DNA of 44,272 nt, from the NCBI GenBank assembly GCA_964448105.1, contig CAYUVK010000035.1:1-44272 (forward strand), read 5' to 3'. The position numbers were made by a program, and so were the translations under genes. Each line of letters starts with the position of its first letter. The first letter of the stretch is position 1. The stretch is from CAVQBP01 sp964448105. Its GTDB lineage: Bacteria; Bacteroidota; Ignavibacteria; Ignavibacteriales; Ignavibacteriaceae. The notes beneath the pieces were generated by a model. It was not told the DNA's origin. It saw only the letters and a program-made list of their open reading frames with translations, and searched no databases. Positions 9,293 to 17,555 of the stretch are shown in pieces.

Positions 9293-10651
9293 ATGTTTAT
9301 CGACACCCACGCACATTTATTTTATCCTAATTTTGAAAATGATGTTGATGAAGTAATCAATAGAGCGAAAGATGAAGGAATTGATTATATAGTTGTTCCC
9401 GCTACAGATATTAAAACCGCTCATCAGGCCATTGAACTATGTAACAAATATGATTTTATATATGGAGCAGTGGGCGTTCATCCGCATGATACAAAAGATT
9501 GGAACTCTTCTTTATTAGATGAAATTAAATCGTTAGCTAATCATAAAAAAATTGTTGCAATCGGTGAAATAGGTTTGGATTACTACTATGATTTCTCTCC
9601 CAAAGAAAAACAAATTGAAGCATTTAAATCCCAAATTGAGCTGGCTATTGAATTAAATCTTCCAATCATTGTTCATAACCGGGAATCGGATGCGGATATG
9701 TTGAAGATAATTCAAGAATATTGCGGTTCGGGTTTGAAGGCCCAGTTCCATTGTTTTAATGCCTCACTGGAAGATGCAAATGAATATATAAAGATGGGAC
9801 ATTTTATATCATTTACCGGAAATATTACTTTTAAAAAAGCTGATGAGCTTAGAAATATCTTATCAAAAATATCTTTGGAACATATCATGCTTGAGACCGA
9901 TTCTCCATTTATGACACCGGTTCCTCATCGCGGGAAAAGAAATGAGCCTTCTTATGTAAAGCTTATTGCAGAAAAGATTGCCGAAGTTCATAATTTAAGT
10001 ATTGAAGATATAGCAAGGTTCACTTCTTATAATGTATTCAGAATGTTTGGTATAGGCAGCAAGCCGGGAACAAGTTTTACCTATAAAATAAAAAATTCCC
10101 TTTATATAAATGTAACAAACCGGTGTAATGCCGATTGTGTTTTCTGTGATAGGAAAGGTGAAGCAGTAAGAAGCGGATATAATTTAAAAATGAGTAAAGA
10201 AATGGAACCGCCCGCAGAAGTATATATAAATGAAATCGGCGATCCAAAAAAATATGATGAAATAGTCTTTTGTGGTTATGGTGAACCTACAATAAGATGG
10301 AACATAGTAAAGGAGGTTGCTGCTTTTGTTAAAGAAAAGGGGGGCAGTACAAGAATAAATACAAACGGGCATGGCAGTTATATAAATCATAAAGATATAA
10401 CCCCGGAAATGGAAAATTTAATTGATGTAGTTTCCGTTAGTTTAAATACTTCGAATCCTGAGGAATACGCAAGTATATTCCAGGTCGATAAAAAACTCTT
10501 TAATGAAGCAATAAATTTTATTCGTAATTCTAAGAAATATGTTAATAAGGTTATTGTATCTATCGTCGATTACAATAATGTAAATCATGAAAAAGTAAAA
10601 AAAATGGCAGAAGAAATAGGTGTGGAATTTAGGGTTCGTGAATACTATTAA
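9293..10651 (+). CDS. TatD-family hydrolase fused to a radical SAM domain
   Basis: A fusion of two enzymes in 452 residues. Residues 1-255 form a complete TatD-type metal-dependent hydrolase: HAH near the N-terminus, the GEIGLDYYYDFSP motif, LETDSPF and PHRGKRNEP. TatD proteins have 3'-5' DNase or deacylase-type activities. Residues from about 262 to the end are a radical SAM domain with C278-x3-C282-x2-C285 (CNADCVFC) for a 4Fe-4S cluster and a GYGEPT motif. It matches the TatD-linked radical SAM family, which is often encoded beside tatD as a separate gene; here the two are one chain. The radical SAM reaction and substrate are unknown. There is no signal peptide, so it is cytosolic. Confidence 0.9.
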   Translation: MFIDTHAHLFYPNFENDVDEVINRAKDEGIDYIVVPATDIKTAHQAIELCNKYDFIYGAVGVHPHDTKDWNSSLLDEIKSLANHKKIVAIGEIGLDYYYDFSPKEKQIEAFKSQIELAIELNLPIIVHNRESDADMLKIIQEYCGSGLKAQFHCFNASLEDANEYIKMGHFISFTGNITFKKADELRNILSKISLEHIMLETDSPFMTPVPHRGKRNEPSYVKLIAEKIAEVHNLSIEDIARFTSYNVFRMFGIGSKPGTSFTYKIKNSLYINVTNRCNADCVFCDRKGEAVRSGYNLKMSKEMEPPAEVYINEIGDPKKYDEIVFCGYGEPTIRWNIVKEVAAFVKEKGGSTRINTNGHGSYINHKDITPEMENLIDVVSVSLNTSNPEEYASIFQVDKKLFNEAINFIRNSKKYVNKVIVSIVDYNNVNHEKVKKMAEEIGVEFRVREYY

Positions 10652-10696
10652 GTATATTATCACGTCGTCCAAAAAACAAATTATTTATTTGAGACC

Positions 10697-10763
10697 TGTC
10701 AGTCTGAGTTTGTCGAAGACTGAAAAGATTGAAATGTCACACTTCGACAAGCTCAGTGTGACA
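10697..10763. repeat. Dispersed long inverted repeat (CTGAG-TTGTCGAAG type), copy 1
   Basis: Arms at 10697-10723 and 10737-10763 are imperfect inverted copies of each other, sharing CTGAG and TTGTCGAAG blocks. The second arm also closes on itself through TGTCACACT / AGTGTGACA. Flanking bases (CGTCCAAAAAACAAA on the left, TTTAGTCACCCAC on the right) are also seen at other copies, so the full element is about 10663-10787. A near-identical copy lies at 19918-19986. Confidence 0.8.
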
Positions 10764-10813
10764 TTTGCTTTCTATTTAGTCACCCACATTTCCCGCCTAA
10801 TGGTTAAAATTTT

Positions 10814-12253
10814 ATGAGTAACATAAAAAAAATTCTAATTATAATTTTTCTTTTTAATACCCTAACCTTCCCTCAAGAGAATGTTCAGGGATTAAAATAT
10901 CAAATAGATACTCTTTTATCTGGACCATTTTTTCAATCCACATTGGCTGCAGTTGAGATATATGATTTAACATCTCATGAAACTTTATATACAAAAAATG
11001 AAAAGATGCTTTTAAATCCTGCTTCAAATATGAAAATATTAACTACAGCATCTGCGCTTCTTTTTTTAGAACCTGATTATAGATTCATTACCAATATTTA
11101 TTATAGCGGAAATATTTTAAATAAAATATTATATGGCGACTTATATATAATTGGTGGAGGAGATCCGTTATTTCAAACACATGATCTTGATTCTTTGGTA
11201 AAATTAATAAAAGAAACCGGGTTAAAAGAAATTAACGGCAATATTTACGCAGATGTATCATGGAAAGATTCTTTGTTTTGGGGAGATGGATGGATGTGGA
11301 ATGATGATCCTTCCACTGATGCCCCTTATCTTTCTGCGTTAAATATAAATGAAAATTCTATAGAAGTCTTTGTATCTCCAACAAGTTTCGGAAAAAAAGC
11401 AGATGTTTATCTAAAACCTGAAACTGGATATGTAAATATTATTAATAAAACCATTACAACCTATAATGATGGATTGAATAATTATGAAGTTACAAGAGAT
11501 TGGATTGATAGAAAAAATACTATTATTGTAGACGGTTCAGTAAGAAATGTACCTATTATTGATTCTGCGGAATTTTGGCAAGGAGTTAATATTTTCAATC
11601 CTGCTATGTATTGCATAACTCTGTTTTATGAAAAACTCATTAAAGATGGAATCAAAGTGGACGGTGTACAAGGCATTAAAACCATTCCGGATTTTGCTGC
11701 ACCTTTAACTAATTATTATCATTCGGTTGATTCTGTAATAGTGAATACTAACAAGCCGAGTTATAACTTAGGTGCTGAAATGCTTTTATATGCACTTGCC
11801 GTAAATGATAGCGGAAAACCTGCAACAGCAAAAAATGGGATAGCAGCAATTAATAATTTAATAACTTTGGTAGGATTAAATCCTGATAATTACAGCCTGG
11901 CAGATGGTTCAGGAGTTTCACGTTATAATTTAGTCTCTGCGGAATTATTACTTTCTGTATTAAAATACTTATACGAAAATAAACCTCAATTATATAAAAA
12001 ATTTTACTATTCATTACCAATTGCCGGAATAGATGGAACATTAAAAAAAAGAATGCTGGATACTCCCGCTCAAAATAATGTCCATGCAAAAACCGGTACC
12101 TTAAGCGGTGTAAGTGCTTTATCAGGTTATGTAACCTCGAAAAATAATCATGAAATAGTATTTTCAATATTAATTCAAAATTACGCTGGGGATAGCTCCC
12201 TGGCAAGGTATTATCAGGATAAAATTTGTGAGATGCTTGCAGATTATGAATAA
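10814..12253 (+). CDS. dacB: D-alanyl-D-alanine carboxypeptidase/endopeptidase (PBP4, S13)
   Basis: Low-molecular-weight penicillin-binding protein of class C, peptidase family S13 (DacB/PBP4), 479 residues. It trims or cleaves peptide cross-links in peptidoglycan. The signal peptide is residues 1-20 (KKILIIIFLFNTLTFPQ). The three active-site motifs are all present: S71-x-x-K74 in ASNMK, S-x-N in SGVSRYN, and K426-T-G in HAKTGTLSG. The large insertion domain between the first two motifs, typical of S13, is present. It acts in the periplasm. The start follows a dispersed repeat and stands apart from its neighbours. Confidence 0.92.
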   Translation: MSNIKKILIIIFLFNTLTFPQENVQGLKYQIDTLLSGPFFQSTLAAVEIYDLTSHETLYTKNEKMLLNPASNMKILTTASALLFLEPDYRFITNIYYSGNILNKILYGDLYIIGGGDPLFQTHDLDSLVKLIKETGLKEINGNIYADVSWKDSLFWGDGWMWNDDPSTDAPYLSALNINENSIEVFVSPTSFGKKADVYLKPETGYVNIINKTITTYNDGLNNYEVTRDWIDRKNTIIVDGSVRNVPIIDSAEFWQGVNIFNPAMYCITLFYEKLIKDGIKVDGVQGIKTIPDFAAPLTNYYHSVDSVIVNTNKPSYNLGAEMLLYALAVNDSGKPATAKNGIAAINNLITLVGLNPDNYSLADGSGVSRYNLVSAELLLSVLKYLYENKPQLYKKFYYSLPIAGIDGTLKKRMLDTPAQNNVHAKTGTLSGVSALSGYVTSKNNHEIVFSILIQNYAGDSSLARYYQDKICEMLADYE

Positions 12254-12363
12254 AAAATTCACCCGCCATTTAATGAATAAAGGTTTACTCCTAATCTTAT
12301 ACATTCATACTTAATAATTTTCTATTTTTATAACAATCATTTTTTATTTGTTCAAACAATTAA

Positions 12364-13356
12364 ATGAAAAAATCACTTTATCTGTTTTGTCTTATTTTTA
12401 TCTTTTTTTCTATTTCTTCATGCACTAGAGAAAAAGAGAAACCTTATAAACCTTTATATGAAATAGAACCAAGTGCTAAAATTCCTGAATTTGATCCGGA
12501 TTATGCATATAACCAGATTGAAAAACAGGTTTCTTTCGGACCAAGAAATCCCAATTCGAAAGGGCATAGAGAAACATTAAATTATCTTCACGGAGAGTTA
12601 GATAAGTATACTAATAATATTATTTTACAATCTTTTACCTATCAAGGTTATAATAACGAAAAATTGGAGTTAACAAATATTATTGCAAAGTTTAATTCAG
12701 AAAAGAAACATAGAATAATTTTATGTGCCCATTGGGATACACGTCCCAGGGCTGAAATGGATAAAGATCAGGCTAATCAGAATAAACCGATTTTAGGTGC
12801 CAACGATGGAGGAAGCGGCGTAGGGATTCTTCTTGAAATAGCGAAATTATTAAAACAAAATAAAATAAATTACGGTATTGATATAATCTTCTTTGATGGT
12901 GAAGATTACGGTAAGCCGAATGATCTGGAAAGCTATTCCCTGGGAGCAAAATATTTTTCTTCAAACCTTCCCCAGGATTATAAACCCGCATTTGCTGTTC
13001 TTCTGGATATGGTTGGGGATAAAGATGCTTATTTTCCTATTGAAGGGAACTCTAAACTATATGCTCCGGGTCTTGTAAACACGATATGGAATTTAGCAGA
13101 ACAAATACAAGCGGATAAATTTATTAGTAAAGAAGATGAATCAATTTATGATGATCATATTTCTTTAAATGAAGCAGGTATTTTAACCGCAGATATTATC
13201 GACCTGGAACTTATCGGTGCGGATACAAAAACCGAAAGACGAAATTATTGGCATACTCAAAAAGATTTAATGGGAAATATAGGGAAAGATACACTAAAAC
13301 AGGTCGGTGATGTCCTAGCCAAACTAATTTGGTCAATAAAATTTAATAATGTATGA
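12364..13356 (+). CDS. M28 family peptidase lipoprotein (glutaminyl cyclase-like)
   Basis: Zinc-dependent M28-type protein of 330 residues with a lipoprotein signal (MKKSLYLFCLIFIFFSISSC, lipobox cysteine at 20). The metal site is recognisable: AHWDTRPR with H123 and D125, GANDGGSGVG with D148, and FFDGEDYG carrying the glutamates. This combination, with the single-zinc build and the late YWHTQKD motif, is typical of the bacterial glutaminyl-peptide cyclotransferase-like branch, which forms N-terminal pyroglutamate; aminopeptidase activity is the alternative. T9SS organisms often need such an enzyme for exported proteins exposing N-terminal Gln. It is anchored to a membrane on the periplasmic side. 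Confidence 0.87.
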   Translation: MKKSLYLFCLIFIFFSISSCTREKEKPYKPLYEIEPSAKIPEFDPDYAYNQIEKQVSFGPRNPNSKGHRETLNYLHGELDKYTNNIILQSFTYQGYNNEKLELTNIIAKFNSEKKHRIILCAHWDTRPRAEMDKDQANQNKPILGANDGGSGVGILLEIAKLLKQNKINYGIDIIFFDGEDYGKPNDLESYSLGAKYFSSNLPQDYKPAFAVLLDMVGDKDAYFPIEGNSKLYAPGLVNTIWNLAEQIQADKFISKEDESIYDDHISLNEAGILTADIIDLELIGADTKTERRNYWHTQKDLMGNIGKDTLKQVGDVLAKLIWSIKFNNV

Positions 13357-13417
13357 AAAACAGATTTATTGAAAAAATAACGAGAGAATCTCTGCAGGAA
13401 AGGAATTCGATTTAAAA

Positions 13418-13558
13418 ATGAAATTCTTTTCGATTTTACTGTTTCATCTTTATTCATAAGAGGATTTTAACTGAACCGGTTTATCTTCTGGAGTATATTT
13501 CTATACAATTAAAGCCGGAGGTTATGAAAAAAGTCAAGCTATGGTTTTATTGAAATAA
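13418..13558 (+). pseudogene. Collapsed T9SS cargo gene: signal start plus sorting-domain tail
   Basis: The 47-codon frame begins with ATG at 13418 (preceded by AGGAAAGGAA) giving the signal-like MKFFSILLFHLYS, then a stop, EDFN, another stop, and from 13475 TGLSSGVYFYTIKAGG followed by YEKSQAMVLLK and a final stop at 13556-13558. The last part is unmistakably the end of a T9SS C-terminal sorting domain. Both ends are in the same frame, and the middle of the gene is missing. The intrinsic terminator of the lost gene is still in place 19 bases downstream. This is a remnant and should not make a working protein. Confidence 0.75.
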
Positions 13559-13576
13559 AAAATCTTTGTATAAATT

Positions 13577-13619
13577 AAAAAGTCTGAAAGCTGATTAAAT
13601 TCTGCCTTCAGACTTTTTT
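13577..13619. terminator. Intrinsic terminator (bidirectional)
   Basis: Arms AAAAAGTCTGAA (13577-13588) and TTCAGACTTTTTT (13607-13619) form a strong stem with A/T runs on both outer sides. It ends the collapsed T9SS gene on the plus strand and the chemotaxis-sensor gene on the minus strand. Confidence 0.85.
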
Positions 13620-13662
13620 AAATTTTATTAACTAAGAAAGAGTTTGATAGAATTAAAAAAAC

Positions 13663-16600
13663 TTAGTTGCTGTTTTTAATAATTTTTCCGGATTCGATAT
13701 TAAATTTATTAATAATCTTTTGAAGATCTTCTGTTAAATGTCTTAGACCTTCAATTGCTTTTGTAACTTGTCTCACCCCGCTTGCATTATTCCTTGAAAC
13801 GTCATTAATCAACAAAATACTCTCATTAATATGTTGAACACCGGCCGATTGTTCTTCATTAGATGCTGCTACCTGTTCAATAATCTGTGATACTTCCGTG
13901 ATTGATTTAATTATATTTTCCAGGGATACGCCAGCTTGCTCAGCATATTTGCGTCCTTTGTTTACTTTGTCAAATCCTAGTGTAATTGATTTAATTGCTC
14001 CGCCTGAATCAACTTGAATTTGTTTAATCATCTCCGCAATATTTTTAGTTGCGGCAGTAGTTCTTTCAGATAGTTTTTGCACTTCATCTGCTACAACAGC
14101 AAAACCACGCCCGTATTCACCTGCTCTTGCTGCTTCAATTGATGCATTTAAAGCTAAAAGGTTTGTTTGATCTGCAATTTCATCTATTAATTCAACTATT
14201 TCGCCAATTTCATTGCTGCTTTCCTCCAGCTTTTTAATAGTTCCGGCAATATTATTAACCACATTATTTATTTCTTCCATGCCTTCAATGGTTTTATCGA
14301 CAATTTTCCCGCCTTCAATTGCAATTTGTGTAGCTTTAATAGATTCTCTTGCTGCTATTTCAGAATTTTTACTGCTGCTGTTTAAATTATTTGTCATCTG
14401 TTCAACAGCCGATACAACTTCTTCTGATCTTGAACTTTGCTCTGATGTACCTTCGGCTATTTCTTTAGTGCTGGAATTAATTTGATTACTTGCTTCAGCA
14501 GTTAATTGAATAGCCTTAACAAGATTCAGTATTATTTTTCTAAAATTTTCGACTGTTTTATTAAAGCCTGTAAATAACCTTGCAAAGGAATCATCCGATT
14601 CAGTATTAATGATTACATTTAAATCTCCTTCCGAAAAATGGTTCATCTTCGAAAGAAGGAGATCAAATCCATTCTGGAGATAAGTATGCTGTTCCTGCAG
14701 CAGTTTTTTTGCCTCTTCATCTTTTTCACGGGCTTCGGCAGCCAATCTTAAATTTTCAGCTTCTGTTTCCTTATTCAGTTTAATTTCCGTTTCGAGTTTT
14801 TTATTTATTTCCTCCAGTGATTTCCTTTTCATTATTGCCCGGTTTATCATCCAATAAACTGTAAAAGCTAAAGCGATAAATATGATCATTCTAAACCACC
14901 AGGTTGCCCAGAAGGGAGGAGAAATAATAATTTTTATTGAAGTCTCTTTATTATTCCATATTCCATCATTATTGGAACCTTTAACCATAAAAACATATTC
15001 ACCCGGATCTAAATTAGTATAAGACGCAGTTCGTTTCGTCCCCACATAGTTCCAATCCTTATCGAATCCTTTCATCATATATGCATATGCATTTTTTTCC
15101 GAAGCACGGAAATTAAGTGCTGTAAACTGAAATGAAAAAACATTTTGGGTATAGGATAAATCAATTTCTTTAGTCTTGCTTATATCAACCTTCAGAGGCG
15201 AATTTTCACCGCCAGGCTTCACAGGCTTATTAAAAATCTGGAAATCAGTTACCACTACGGGCGGAATAAAAGTATTATCTTTAACTTCTTCAGGATCAAA
15301 ATAATTAAAGCCGTTTGTTCCGCCGAAAAGTAATTTACCGTTCCTTGTTTTATAACAGCTGTTGGAAACATATTCATTCCCCTGGAGTCCATCGAATTTA
15401 GTATAATTCTTAAATTTGTTTGTTGAAGTGTTAAACCGTGTTATCCCCTTATTCGTGCTTATCCAGATATTTCCCTGGTTATCCTTCTCAATTCCCTTAA
15501 TTGAATTATTCGGCAGACCATTTTTTTCATAATATTTTGTAATTGTATTTGTTTCTTTATCTATTTTATTTAACCCATCGGCAGTACCTACCCATATAAA
15601 TTTAGAATCTTCAAAAATAGCCGTAACAAAACCTGTTGATAAACCTTTTGGGCTTTTAGGATCGGCTGGATATGTAAATGAAACTTTTTCCGTGGCAGGA
15701 TTAAATACACTTAAGCCCTGAGTTGTTCCGACAAGAATATTTCCTTTTTTATCTACTGCAATTACTTCAATATGATTTTCTGCTAAAGATGCATTTGAAT
15801 TGGTAAACATTTTAAATGTTTGATTTTGTGGATTGAAACGAATCAGTCCGTCTGTTGTCCCTAGCCATAAATTCCCGGCTCCATCTTCATCGATATCAAA
15901 AACATTATTACATTGTAAAGAAGAATTTTCCTTGGTAAAAGAGTTAAATGATTTTGTATTTTTATCAAATAGACTTATTCCTCCGTCCCATGTACCAACC
16001 CATATATTGCTTTTACTGTCGATAAAGACAGCTAAAATTGCATCCTTATTTAAATTTGTATTTGAAGTCTTGTAGTGAGTAAAATTATTAAAATCCAGAC
16101 TGCAAAAGTTTAAACCACCGCCGTCCGTAGCAATCCAGATGTTTCCCTGTTTGTCTTGTGCAAAGTCCCTCACTGTATTATAAGAAAGACTATTATCGTT
16201 ACCGGGAATATTTCTATAACATTTTAATGCCTGGTTGCCTTTGTTCAGATAATTAATACCTCCTGAGAAAGTTCCAAACCAGAGATCCCCTGCATTATCT
16301 TTTAAAATGGAATAAATTGAATTATTATTTATACTGGATGGATCATTGGAATTATTTTTATAATATATAAATGATTTTCTGCTTTTAGGAAGAAAATTTA
16401 TTCCGCCGTTTTCGGTACCTACCCAAATACCTGAATCATCTAAAAGTAAAGAGAGAATTAAATTACTGCTTAAACTCTGACCTTTTTGTTGTGAATTTGA
16501 AAAGTTGAATAACAGTTTTTTTGACAGATTATTTAAATCAACATATGCTAATCCAGATCTATAAGTCCCTACCCATAAGATTCCGTTTTTATCTTCCTTT

Positions 16601-17244
16601 ATAGTTCTAATTTCATAACTGCCGGATTCTTCCCCCGAAATATTAAGTGGAAAAGAGGTAAAAATTTTATAATCCGGGCTTACCTGAATAAGTCCTTTCG
16701 ATAATGTTCCAAGCCATATATTTCCATGTGAATCTACATAAACAGCTTTTGAATAATAATCTTTTACTTGTTTAAAAGTATTTTTCGCACGATTATAAAG
16801 AATGACACCCTTACTTGTAGCAATCCATAAATTTTTATTTTTATCCTCGGATATTCCTCCAATTTCACTGTTTATTACTGCGGCAGGGTATTTTTTATCC
16901 AAAAAAGATCGAAAATTATTTTTATTTCGATCATAAAAGCATAATCCCTGGTCGGTTCCGATCCAAATATCTCCATTTTCATCTTCTAACAAAGAGGAAA
17001 CCGAATTACTTTTAATAGTAGTGGTGTCGTTTTGATCAGGTTTATAAATGGTAAAATTATAACCGTCAAATTTATTTAGACCGTCAAATGTACCGAACCA
17101 TAAAAATCCGAGATGATCCTGTATAATACATTTAACATTGGATTGAGAAAGCCCGTTATCGGTTGTTATGTGGGTAAATTTAAGATTATTTGTTTGGGAT
17201 AATCCGGTGGATACAAATAACAAAAATCCAATCAATATTTTCAT
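13663..17244 (-). CDS. Propeller sensor with Y_Y_Y and methyl-accepting chemotaxis output
   Basis: A large sensor of about 1193 residues. I choose the ATG at 17244 because it gives a clean signal peptide (MKILIGFLLFVSTGLSQ); the frame extends upstream to 17295. The periplasmic part is a two-component-regulator propeller: many repeats of the form NIWIGTxxG(L)...F and a Y_Y_Y beta-sandwich (about residues 690-770). One membrane helix lies around residues 775-805 (WWFRMIIFIALAFTVYWMI), followed by a coiled coil, a HAMP-like segment and a full methyl-accepting chemotaxis signalling domain with the conserved tip IADQTNLLALNASIEAARAG and FAVVADEVQKLSERT. Proteins with this sensor usually end in a histidine kinase plus AraC regulator. 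Here the output should be CheA/CheW. No che gene is in the window. It is divergent from the symporter gene. Confidence 0.92.
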   Translation of the reverse strand: MKILIGFLLFVSTGLSQTNNLKFTHITTDNGLSQSNVKCIIQDHLGFLWFGTFDGLNKFDGYNFTIYKPDQNDTTTIKSNSVSSLLEDENGDIWIGTDQGLCFYDRNKNNFRSFLDKKYPAAVINSEIGGISEDKNKNLWIATSKGVILYNRAKNTFKQVKDYYSKAVYVDSHGNIWLGTLSKGLIQVSPDYKIFTSFPLNISGEESGSYEIRTIKEDKNGILWVGTYRSGLAYVDLNNLSKKLLFNFSNSQQKGQSLSSNLILSLLLDDSGIWVGTENGGINFLPKSRKSFIYYKNNSNDPSSINNNSIYSILKDNAGDLWFGTFSGGINYLNKGNQALKCYRNIPGNDNSLSYNTVRDFAQDKQGNIWIATDGGGLNFCSLDFNNFTHYKTSNTNLNKDAILAVFIDSKSNIWVGTWDGGISLFDKNTKSFNSFTKENSSLQCNNVFDIDEDGAGNLWLGTTDGLIRFNPQNQTFKMFTNSNASLAENHIEVIAVDKKGNILVGTTQGLSVFNPATEKVSFTYPADPKSPKGLSTGFVTAIFEDSKFIWVGTADGLNKIDKETNTITKYYEKNGLPNNSIKGIEKDNQGNIWISTNKGITRFNTSTNKFKNYTKFDGLQGNEYVSNSCYKTRNGKLLFGGTNGFNYFDPEEVKDNTFIPPVVVTDFQIFNKPVKPGGENSPLKVDISKTKEIDLSYTQNVFSFQFTALNFRASEKNAYAYMMKGFDKDWNYVGTKRTASYTNLDPGEYVFMVKGSNNDGIWNNKETSIKIIISPPFWATWWFRMIIFIALAFTVYWMINRAIMKRKSLEEINKKLETEIKLNKETEAENLRLAAEAREKDEEAKKLLQEQHTYLQNGFDLLLSKMNHFSEGDLNVIINTESDDSFARLFTGFNKTVENFRKIILNLVKAIQLTAEASNQINSSTKEIAEGTSEQSSRSEEVVSAVEQMTNNLNSSSKNSEIAARESIKATQIAIEGGKIVDKTIEGMEEINNVVNNIAGTIKKLEESSNEIGEIVELIDEIADQTNLLALNASIEAARAGEYGRGFAVVADEVQKLSERTTAATKNIAEMIKQIQVDSGGAIKSITLGFDKVNKGRKYAEQAGVSLENIIKSITEVSQIIEQVAASNEEQSAGVQHINESILLINDVSRNNASGVRQVTKAIEGLRHLTEDLQKIINKFNIESGKIIKNSN

Positions 17245-17379
17245 AAAAATTCCACAAAAATTCCAGAAAATGTACCGATGTTCAATCATTATCATCGAGA
17301 AAATTTTGAAATATTTAAGGTTTTAAGGGATAAAATTGAATTCAAGGGAAATACGTGAAAAGTTTTTTTAACGAATGCA

Positions 17380-17422
17380 ATAATTATTATCATTTCTATA
17401 GAATTAAATGATAAATTATTAT
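17380..17422. promoter_or_regulatory. AT-rich inverted repeat between divergent sensor and symporter genes
   Basis: A near-perfect inverted repeat (ATTATTATCATTT on the left, AAATGATAAATTATT on the right, about 10 bases between) sits midway between the two divergent starts. Its place suggests a shared operator; no regulator can be named. Confidence 0.35.
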
Positions 17423-17555
17423 ATTAAAAATGTTTTTACTGTCAGCTTCTGCAAACGATGATTTTTTATCTAAATTTCAATTCAAATTATCCCGGGGCTT
17501 TAAAACTTTTATTGATTTAATTATAAGCTTTCATTCAGAGGTTAAGGATAAATAA

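Noticed and set aside
13524..13553. Tiny frame MKKVKLWFY with GGAGG before its ATG
   Set aside because: It lies inside the collapsed T9SS tail, out of its frame. The GGAGG comes from the Ala-Gly-Gly codons of the tail.
14213..14485. Long plus-strand frames antisense to the chemotaxis domain and other large genes
   Set aside because: They are reverse-frame echoes of well-recognised proteins and show no family features.
17245..17295. Upstream start for the propeller-chemotaxis sensor
   Set aside because: It would put 17 mostly polar and aromatic residues before an otherwise standard signal peptide.
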